From: Neobacillus muris
GTDB lineage: Bacteria > Bacillota > Bacilli > Bacillales > Cytobacillaceae
DNA: 36,552 bases
Assembly (NCBI RefSeq): GCF_943193175.1
Contig: NZ_CALPDF010000046.1
Location: 1-36,552 of the forward strand
Direction of reading: 5' to 3'
This document shows positions 30,155 to 36,552 of the stretch, one piece after another. The position numbers were made by a program, and so were the translations under genes. The notes beneath the pieces were generated by a model. It ran no database searches. It was not told the origin of the DNA and saw only the letters and a program-made list of their open reading frames with translations. Positions within the stretch are counted from its first letter, which is position 1. Each line of letters starts with the position of its first letter.

Positions 30155-31558
30155 GTGGATCCGGTTATTTTAGCCAGATTCCAATTTGCTGCAACGACTA
30201 TATTCCATTTCTTCTTTGTTCCACTATCTATTGGTCTCGTGCTTATGGTTGCAGTAATGGAGACATTCTATGTTGTTAAAAAAGATGAGCTCTACAAAAA
30301 AATGGCTAAGTTTTGGGGACATTTGTTTTTAATCAATTTTGCGGTGGGAGTAGTAACAGGGATAATTCAGGAATTCCAGTTTGGGATGAACTGGTCGGAC
30401 TATTCCAGATTTGTCGGAGATGTATTTGGTGCGCCGCTGGCCATTGAAGCGCTGCTTGCCTTTTTTATGGAATCTACCTTTATTGGCATCTGGATTTTTG
30501 GCTGGGAGCGTTTATCGAAAAAGCTCCATTTGGCATGCATTTGGCTTGTGTCTCTAGGCACGGCATTGTCGGCTGTTTGGATTTTAACGGCCAACTCTTT
30601 TATGCAGGTTCCAGTTGGCTTTTCCATTAAAAACGGCCGCGCAGAAATGAATGACTTTCTTGCCCTGATTACCAATGGCCAATTGCTGGTTGAATTCCCT
30701 CACGTTATCACCGGGGCGATTTGTACAGGAGCATTCTTTGTCGCTGGCATTAGTGCCTACCATTTGTTAAGAAAGAAACATTTGGCTTTTTACAGAAAAT
30801 CGATGAAAATGGCCATGATTTTTGGCCTTATTGGAAGTATCGGCGTTGCGCTTAGCGGACATTCCCAGGCTCAATACCTTGTTAAAACACAGCCCATGAA
30901 AATGGCTGCGGCAGAGGGGATTTGGGAGGATACAGCGGATCCGGCTCCTTGGTCGGGAGTTGCTCTGATTGACTCAGAAAACCATAAAAATACATTCGAA
31001 CTTAATATTCCTTATGCGTTAAGTTTTTTATCCTATTCCAAATTTGAAGGCAGCTTAAAAGGGATGGAAACCCTTCAGAAAGAATATCAGGCTAAATATG
31101 ATTCCATTGTTGGCGAAGGCACAAATTATATACCGCCTGTTAAAACCACATACTGGAGCTTCCGATTAATGATTGGTTTTGGTGTACTGATGATTCTTCT
31201 TCCGATTATTGGCCTGCTCCAATTAAGAAAAGGACGACTTGATAAAAGTACCTTATTATTAAAGTTCTTTCTTGCTGGAATCGCATTTCCGTTTTTGGCA
31301 AACACATTTGGCTGGATGATGACAGAAGTGGGGCGGCAGCCTTGGACCGTTTTTGGCCTAATGACAACAGCTGATGCTGTTTCTCCAAATGTTCCTGCCG
31401 GCATGATTCTATTTTCAACGATCATGTATCTAGCTGTTTTTACGATTCTATTTGGCGTAATGGTTTACCTGATCGTCCGTGAAGTGAAAAAAGGTCCGGA
31501 ACAACTGTCAGGTCACGGTACACATCTAACAACGGACCCATTTAAGGTAGGTGCTTAA
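30155..31558 (+). CDS. cydA: Cytochrome bd ubiquinol oxidase subunit I
   Basis: Catalytic subunit of cytochrome bd, a quinol oxidase with very high oxygen affinity and resistance to NO, carrying hemes b558, b595 and d. Starting at GTG 30155 after AAGGAGGG gives 467 residues, as in B. subtilis CydA (468); the upstream in-frame ATG at 30125 lacks a site. The N-terminus DPVILARFQFAATTIFHFFFVPLS has the heme ligand His18. GHSQAQY and EVGRQPWTVFGLMTT are conserved heme-binding segments. The quinol loop is the short Bacillus form. An Fnr-type site lies 118 bases upstream. Confidence 0.97.
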   Translation: MDPVILARFQFAATTIFHFFFVPLSIGLVLMVAVMETFYVVKKDELYKKMAKFWGHLFLINFAVGVVTGIIQEFQFGMNWSDYSRFVGDVFGAPLAIEALLAFFMESTFIGIWIFGWERLSKKLHLACIWLVSLGTALSAVWILTANSFMQVPVGFSIKNGRAEMNDFLALITNGQLLVEFPHVITGAICTGAFFVAGISAYHLLRKKHLAFYRKSMKMAMIFGLIGSIGVALSGHSQAQYLVKTQPMKMAAAEGIWEDTADPAPWSGVALIDSENHKNTFELNIPYALSFLSYSKFEGSLKGMETLQKEYQAKYDSIVGEGTNYIPPVKTTYWSFRLMIGFGVLMILLPIIGLLQLRKGRLDKSTLLLKFFLAGIAFPFLANTFGWMMTEVGRQPWTVFGLMTTADAVSPNVPAGMILFSTIMYLAVFTILFGVMVYLIVREVKKGPEQLSGHGTHLTTDPFKVGA

Positions 31559-31559
31559 G

Positions 31560-32573
31560 ATGGAATTAAGTGAATTATGGTTTGTGCTAATTGCCGTTGT
31601 GTTTATTGGCTTCTTCTTCCTCGAGGGATTTGACTTTGGCGTGGGCATGTCCTCCAGGTTTCTAGCCCGTAATCAGACGGAACGGACCATCTTGGTGAAT
31701 ACCATCGGGCCGTTCTGGGATGCCAATGAAGTGTGGCTGCTCACAGGCGGCGGCGCTATTTTCGCCGCTTTCCCAAATTGGTATGCCACTATGTTCAGCG
31801 GTTATTACTTACCATTGTTTGTAGTATTGATTTGCTTAATCGGCCGGGGCGTTTCGTTTGAATTCCGCCGCAAGGTTGATAGCACCCGCTGGACAAATGT
31901 TTGGGATTGGGTTATTTTTGGCAGCAGTTTATTGCCGCCATTCTTATTGGGGGTTTTGTTTACAAGCATGCTTAGAGGCATGCCGATTCAAGAGGACATG
32001 AACATGTCAGCCGGATTCTCAGATTTTATTAATCTTTATTCACTATGGGGCGGCCTAACTGTAACGCTTCTCTGCTTCCTGCATGGATTGCATTTTCTGG
32101 CCTTAAAGACGGATGGTGATTTGAGAACACGTGCTGCAGCATTAGCGAAAAAAATCCATTTGGCGATTTTGGGTTCACTGGTCGTCTTTGTGGGATTATC
32201 TTGGACAATGACGGATATTTTTCAAGTCAGGCTGGTGCCGGAATTAATCATTGTCCTATTCATCGTCCTTGCTTACGGTGCAGGCTTCTATGCGATCTCA
32301 ACCAAGCGGGAAGGATGGGCGTTTACCATGTCTGGTTTGGGTTTGGCCTTGACGGTTTCGGCAATTTTTGCAGGGCTATTCCCGCGGGTTATGATCAGTT
32401 CCATTAATAAAGCCTATGACTTGACTGTGTACAATGCATCAAGCGGCGGATATTCCCTTAAGGTTATGACGATTGTGGCATTTACGATTTTGCCCTTTGT
32501 TCTCGGCTATACGATTTGGAGCTACTATATATTCCGAAGAAGGGTAACAAATAAGGAGCATTTAACTTACTGA
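31560..32573 (+). CDS. cydB: Cytochrome bd ubiquinol oxidase subunit II
   Basis: Second integral subunit of cytochrome bd, structurally similar to subunit I. The 337-residue protein begins MELSELWFVLIAVVFIGFFFLEGFDFGVG, the CydB hallmark with GFDFG, and has about eight to nine membrane helices. TIGPFWDANEVWLLTGGGAIFAAFP is the strongly conserved segment. The ATG at 31560 follows AAGGTAGG and begins two bases after the cydA stop; the stop overlaps cydD by one base (TGATG). The operon is tightly coupled. Confidence 0.96.
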   Translation: MELSELWFVLIAVVFIGFFFLEGFDFGVGMSSRFLARNQTERTILVNTIGPFWDANEVWLLTGGGAIFAAFPNWYATMFSGYYLPLFVVLICLIGRGVSFEFRRKVDSTRWTNVWDWVIFGSSLLPPFLLGVLFTSMLRGMPIQEDMNMSAGFSDFINLYSLWGGLTVTLLCFLHGLHFLALKTDGDLRTRAAALAKKIHLAILGSLVVFVGLSWTMTDIFQVRLVPELIIVLFIVLAYGAGFYAISTKREGWAFTMSGLGLALTVSAIFAGLFPRVMISSINKAYDLTVYNASSGGYSLKVMTIVAFTILPFVLGYTIWSYYIFRRRVTNKEHLTY

Positions 32574-34288
32574 TGGATAGAGCATTATTTACCTTAAATG
32601 GAATCAAACCAGTTTTATGGAAGTTAGGATCGTTAACTGTCCTGCAAAGCGTTATGATCATCCTCCAGGCATATGCTTTGGCGGAAGCAATCTCCTCTTT
32701 ATTTAGAGGAGATTTGCTTCCAACAGTCATGGATGAATTAGCCATTTATTTATGCGCTCTATTATTCCGTCAACTCCTTGCTGTTTTGAAAAAGAATATA
32801 GCCTTTCATTTTGCAGCCCAAACAAGTGAAAGCCTCCGAAAGTCCCTCGTTCAAAAACTATTTCATCTTGGACCCCAATATGTAAGAGAAGCAGGTACCG
32901 GGCAGACTGTAACATTGGTCATGGATGGTTTGTTAAAATTCCGCAGATATATTGAACTGATTATTGTTAAAACAATGAATATGTCAATTATTCCTACGGC
33001 TATCATCGTTTATAGTTTTTGGTTTCATACCCGTTCTGCCATAATCTTACTGGCAGTGATGCCGATTCTAATTGTGTTTATGATATTGCTTGGGCTTGCT
33101 GCAAGGAGTAAAGCGGACAGGCAATTTCACACATATCAATTGCTTGCAAATCATTTTGTCGATTCATTAAGGGGACTGGAAACACTCAAATATCTAGGAC
33201 TGAGCAAACAACATGTTAAGAATATCAAGAAGGTGAGTGAGAATTACCGCAGTGCTACGATCTCCACATTAAAAATAGCCTTCTTGTCAACTTTTGCTTT
33301 AGATTTTTTTACGATGCTCTCGATTGCCACTGTAGCAGTTTTTTTAGGGCTTGGGCTAATTGACGGTGCGATTCCATTACCTACGGCGTTAACGATTTTG
33401 ATTTTAGCTCCCGAGTATTTTCTTCCGGTCAGGGAATTCGGGGCGGATTACCATGCAACCCTGGATGGAAAAAATGCAGGTGAAAAAATCAGTGCCATTT
33501 TAACTGAAACAGCCTTACTTCCTTCCAAGGAAGAACTGCCCATTTGGACTCCATCCTGTGAATTATCCCTTCATGGGCTGAATGTTCAATATTCAGAAAA
33601 TCATCATGCAGGCTTAAAAGATATAGAGTTTTTTATAAAGGGATCTAAACGGATCGGAATCATTGGGGCAAGCGGTGCAGGCAAATCAACATTGATAAAT
33701 TTGTTAAGCGGTTTTATATCCCCATTATCTGGAGAGTTTCAGCTAAATGAGAAAAAGTTGTCATCTTTGTCTTTCCATGATTGGCAGAAGCAAATCACAT
33801 ACATCCCGCAAAATCCCTATATATTTAACGATACCATGATTAATAATATTCGCTTTTATGAACCCACTGCGACTGAATGGGAAGTAAAAGAAGCCATTAA
33901 GCATGCAGGGTTGCTGGAGGTTGTTCAATCATTGCCGGAGGGTATGGAAACGTTGATTGGGGAAGGAGGGCGTACATTGAGCGGGGGGCAGGAACAGCGG
34001 ATTGCCATTGCGCGTGCCTTTTTAGGCAGGAGACCGATTATTTTGCTTGATGAGCCGACTGCCCACCTGGATATTGAAACAGAAGCAGAATTAAAGGAAA
34101 CCATGCTGAAATTATTTTCTGGCAAATTAGTCTTCTTTGCGACACACCGAATCCATTGGATGCGGGAAATGGATGAAATCATTGTTTTGGACAATGGGCA
34201 AATCGTTGAAACAGGTACCCACCAACAATTAATGGAGCAAAAATCAGCCTATTATCGTCTGGTCCAGGCCCAGAAAGGAGAATTTTAA
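32573..34288 (+). CDS. cydD: CydD subunit of the heterodimeric thiol ABC exporter
   Basis: Half-transporter with six membrane helices plus ATPase; with CydC it exports cysteine/glutathione needed for assembling cytochrome bd. At 571 residues, Walker A is GASGAGKST near 363, the signature LSGGQEQR near 468 and Walker B IILLDEPT near 488, with H-loop ATHR. The N-terminal sequence fits CydD better than CydC. B. subtilis papers call the third gene of this operon cydC, so the two names are swapped between naming schemes. Start overlaps the cydB stop by one base. Confidence 0.9.
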   Translation: MDRALFTLNGIKPVLWKLGSLTVLQSVMIILQAYALAEAISSLFRGDLLPTVMDELAIYLCALLFRQLLAVLKKNIAFHFAAQTSESLRKSLVQKLFHLGPQYVREAGTGQTVTLVMDGLLKFRRYIELIIVKTMNMSIIPTAIIVYSFWFHTRSAIILLAVMPILIVFMILLGLAARSKADRQFHTYQLLANHFVDSLRGLETLKYLGLSKQHVKNIKKVSENYRSATISTLKIAFLSTFALDFFTMLSIATVAVFLGLGLIDGAIPLPTALTILILAPEYFLPVREFGADYHATLDGKNAGEKISAILTETALLPSKEELPIWTPSCELSLHGLNVQYSENHHAGLKDIEFFIKGSKRIGIIGASGAGKSTLINLLSGFISPLSGEFQLNEKKLSSLSFHDWQKQITYIPQNPYIFNDTMINNIRFYEPTATEWEVKEAIKHAGLLEVVQSLPEGMETLIGEGGRTLSGGQEQRIAIARAFLGRRPIILLDEPTAHLDIETEAELKETMLKLFSGKLVFFATHRIHWMREMDEIIVLDNGQIVETGTHQQLMEQKSAYYRLVQAQKGEF

Positions 34289-36028
34289 ATGGAAAAGGAA
34301 AAATGGATTTTACCTTATCTGTTTCAATACCGCCGTTTGTTTTTCCTTTCCTGTCTTTTGGGAACCTTAACGCTTCTTCTTGGAGGGGCGTTAATGTTTA
34401 CTTCCGGCTATTTAATCTCCAAGTCGGCAACCAGACCTGAATCGATTCTGATGGTCTATGTGCCGATTGTGGGAGTTCGTGCCTTTGGTCTGGGCCGGGC
34501 AGTTTTCAGCTATGTTGAAAGATTATTCTCTCACTCATTCATATTGAAAATTTTATCGAGCCTGCGTGTGAAATTGTATAAACTGGTGGAGCCAAAGGCC
34601 ATTTCGATTCAAACTGCCTTTCGGACGGGGGATATGTTAGGGCTGCTGGCTAATGATATTGAGCTATTGCAGAATTTTTATTTAAGGACCTTGTTCCCTT
34701 CCATCGTTTCACTTACCGTTTATACTGTGGTCATTATTTGCTCAGGCCTATTCTCCCTTCCTTTTGCCATTCTGCTCTTTGTCCTGATTGGCCAATTGGT
34801 ATTTGTGGGTCCCGCAGTTTCTCTCATTATTGTCAAAAAGAAGAATTTGACGATTAAAAAGGCAAGAAATGTGCTTTATCAGCAATTTACCGATGGAATA
34901 ATGGGAATCAGTGATTGGATCATTAGCGGGAATTACCCGAAATATATTGATGACTATGTCATTCAAGAACAAGCATTGTACGGAATGGAAAAGAAAAAAC
35001 AAACATTTGTGAATTGGCGGGATTTAGGCTCTCAGTTGGTTTTGGGTATCAGTGTAATCGCTTCGATTGCCTGGGCAGGAGGAATGGCAGAGAATGGGGA
35101 GTTATCGCCCGTTTTTATTGCTGCCATCGGCCTTTCCATGATATCGTTATTGGAATCATTTTTGCCGCTTTCTGATGTGATCAGTGAAACGGCCATTTAT
35201 CAAGATTCATTTCAGCGCCTAGAAATGGCAGGATCCAACAAACATTATGAATCAAATGAAAATACTGCGGCTAATAAATCTTTGCCTGCTGACTCCGCAC
35301 TGTTGATAGAAATGGTTCAGCTTACATTTGGATATACTCAGGAAACCCATTTGTTGAACCATATAAACACTTCGATTAAACCAGGAGAAAAGATAGCGGT
35401 GATTGGCCGGAGCGGTTCTGGCAAGTCAACACTGTTAAAACTAATTCAAGGGTATTTACCGCCCTTATCTGGTGAAGTGCGGATCAACGGCCAAAATGTG
35501 GTTGACCTCCGTCCAGAAATGGCGAAATGGATAAGCGTATTAAATCAAAAGGCCTATTTATTTAATACCTCCATAATGAACAATATCCGCTTAGGAAATC
35601 CAAATGCTTCAGATGAAGAAGTCCGAAAGGTTTGTAAACTTGTTCAACTCGATGAGATGATTATCCAATTGCCCAATGGATATGAAACGAATATGCAGGA
35701 AACAGGCCAGCGGTTTTCAGGCGGTGAACGGCAGAGGGTTGCATTGGCGAGGATTCTTCTGCAGAATACACCGATTGTTCTATTGGATGAACCAACTGTT
35801 GGTCTTGATCCGATTACAGAAGTAAAATTGCTTAAAACGATTTTCGAAACATTAAAGGATAAAACGATTATTTGGGTGACTCATCATCTTGCTGGTGTAG
35901 AATGTATGGACCGAATTTTATTTCTAGATCGAGGCGTGATTTCTATGGAAGGAAGCCATAGGTTTCTGATGGAAACTGAGGAAAAATATCGGAGGCTTTA
36001 CCATTTGGATCATCCTTTTGAAGCTTAA
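34289..36028 (+). CDS. cydC: CydC subunit of the heterodimeric thiol ABC exporter
   Basis: Partner half-transporter to CydD. The 579-residue protein has the CydC-typical membrane segment MFTSGYLISKSATRPES and GVRAFGLGRAVFSYVERLFSH. The ATPase part has Walker A GRSGSGKST near 372, signature FSGGERQR, Walker B IVLLDEPT and H-loop VTHH. It starts immediately after the cydD stop. AGAAAGGAG at the end of cydD gives the ribosome-binding site. No convincing terminator follows in the 123-base gap before the topB-like gene; only an imperfect GAAG/CTTC hairpin without T-run is seen. Confidence 0.9.
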   Translation: MEKEKWILPYLFQYRRLFFLSCLLGTLTLLLGGALMFTSGYLISKSATRPESILMVYVPIVGVRAFGLGRAVFSYVERLFSHSFILKILSSLRVKLYKLVEPKAISIQTAFRTGDMLGLLANDIELLQNFYLRTLFPSIVSLTVYTVVIICSGLFSLPFAILLFVLIGQLVFVGPAVSLIIVKKKNLTIKKARNVLYQQFTDGIMGISDWIISGNYPKYIDDYVIQEQALYGMEKKKQTFVNWRDLGSQLVLGISVIASIAWAGGMAENGELSPVFIAAIGLSMISLLESFLPLSDVISETAIYQDSFQRLEMAGSNKHYESNENTAANKSLPADSALLIEMVQLTFGYTQETHLLNHINTSIKPGEKIAVIGRSGSGKSTLLKLIQGYLPPLSGEVRINGQNVVDLRPEMAKWISVLNQKAYLFNTSIMNNIRLGNPNASDEEVRKVCKLVQLDEMIIQLPNGYETNMQETGQRFSGGERQRVALARILLQNTPIVLLDEPTVGLDPITEVKLLKTIFETLKDKTIIWVTHHLAGVECMDRILFLDRGVISMEGSHRFLMETEEKYRRLYHLDHPFEA

Positions 36029-36151
36029 AATCTATGATTTTTAATCTTTACTTACCATCAAACTAACAGGTAAAATGAAGAGCAAAGTTTTTCTCTTTGG
36101 GGCTTCTAGTCCGATTAAGAAGCATGATCCACCTTAAAAAGGGGTTATCAT

Positions 36152-36496
36152 ATGAAATTGATTATTGCTGAAAAACCAGATCAAGGTTCTGCTCTGGCAT
36201 CTGTTTTTAAACATAAAAGACAAAATGGATTTATAGAGGTGTTTCCGAACGAGCTGTTTCCTAATGGAGCCTTTGTTACATGGGCGATAGGACATATTTG
36301 CCACCTAATACCGCCTGAAAAATACCGGCAGGATTGGAAAAAGTGGTCATTAGATAATTTGCCCATCATACCTGAGCAATTTGAATACGAAGTGACGAAA
36401 GATAAATTCAAACAATTTGCGATCATAAAAAAACTAGTCTCTGATTCCCGGGTGTCAGAAATCATTCATGCCGGCGATTGTGACGTATCTCTATAA
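36152..36496 (+). pseudogene. topB: Topoisomerase III-like gene, 5' part, disrupted
   Basis: The N-terminal 109 residues match the Toprim domain of topoisomerase III: MKLIIAEKPDQGSALASVFK, then TWAIGHICHLIPPEKY, WSLDNLPIIPEQFEYEV and EIIHAGD. In a complete enzyme the next residues would be the acidic AGREGE-type motif, but after codon 109 (ending 36478) the frame reads CDVSL and stops. Neither forward frame restores the motif in the remaining 74 bases, so a frameshift is unlikely and an insertion or deletion junction is more probable. The version resembles the second TopB paralog common in Bacillus plasmids and mobile elements. AAAAAGGGG precedes the ATG. Confidence 0.7.
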
Positions 36497-36552
36497 TTAC
36501 ATATGTACATAAAAAATTATTTTATCCTTTCCATTGCTATGCATGTATCCAT

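Noticed and set aside
36479..36490. TGTGACG at the topB break as the 5' end of a group II intron
   Set aside because: Group II introns begin GTGYG; GTGAC departs at two of five bases. Not enough sequence to decide.
36476..36496. CDVSL end of the topB-like frame as an intein start (Cys after a conserved motif)
   Set aside because: The frame stops after five codons, so no intein could be spliced; an insertion junction is simpler.

Overview
The window looks like chromosomal DNA of a low-GC, endospore-forming member of the Bacillaceae (a Neobacillus- or Mesobacillus-like Bacillus relative). It carries much of the B. subtilis yprA-to-cspD block (mrfA/yprA, mrfB/yprB, cotD, ypsA, gpsB, rnpB, ypsC, ypvA, ypwA, bpsA, ypbQ, ypbR/dynA, ypcP, sspL, ypeP-like, ypeQ, cspD). 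It also has spore genes with plausible SigK and SigG promoters and a type B RNase P RNA. Species cannot be fixed from the sequence alone.

Layout: the left edge (1-75) is the 3' end (domains V and VI) of a group II intron lying just past an Hsp20 gene. Then come hcp, the mrfAB DNA-repair pair behind a LexA-like box, a 31-residue membrane peptide, cotD, ypsA, gpsB, rnpB, ypsC and the DinG-type helicase ypvA (2.2-11.4 kb). At 11.4-19.3 kb is a respiratory block: a Crp/Fnr regulator, quinol NO reductase, a 50-residue Cys-rich protein, carboxypeptidase Taq, a ba3-type oxidase operon (subunits I, II and a tiny IIa) and a 41-residue zinc-ribbon protein. From 19.5 to 29.4 kb lie the alkylpyrone pair bpsA-ypbQ, a Fur-box peptide gene, tandem dynamin dynA, ypcP, sspL, a DUF212 membrane protein, an EamA transporter, an RNase H-like protein, ypeQ and cspD. 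An unknown 92-residue ORF precedes cydABDC (30.2-36.0 kb). The right edge holds a topoisomerase III-like gene that breaks off just before its catalytic acidic motif.

How it fits together: four loci for low-oxygen or nitrosative-stress respiration (hcp, NO reductase, ba3 oxidase, bd oxidase) share one window with a Crp/Fnr regulator. Good TGTGA-N6-TCACA/T palindromes stand upstream of hcp, the ba3 operon and cydA, and weaker versions lie between the regulator and the NO reductase gene. At hcp and the ba3 operon the palindrome is about 41-42 bp upstream of the predicted transcription start, the usual place for an Fnr-type activator. The regulator lacks the C-terminal cysteines of Bacillus Fnr but has an S-R-E-T-V-S-R recognition helix suited to TGTGA. 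The most testable proposal is therefore a local low-oxygen/NO regulon. I found no CRISPR array, phage module, toxin-antitoxin pair or clear new defence system.
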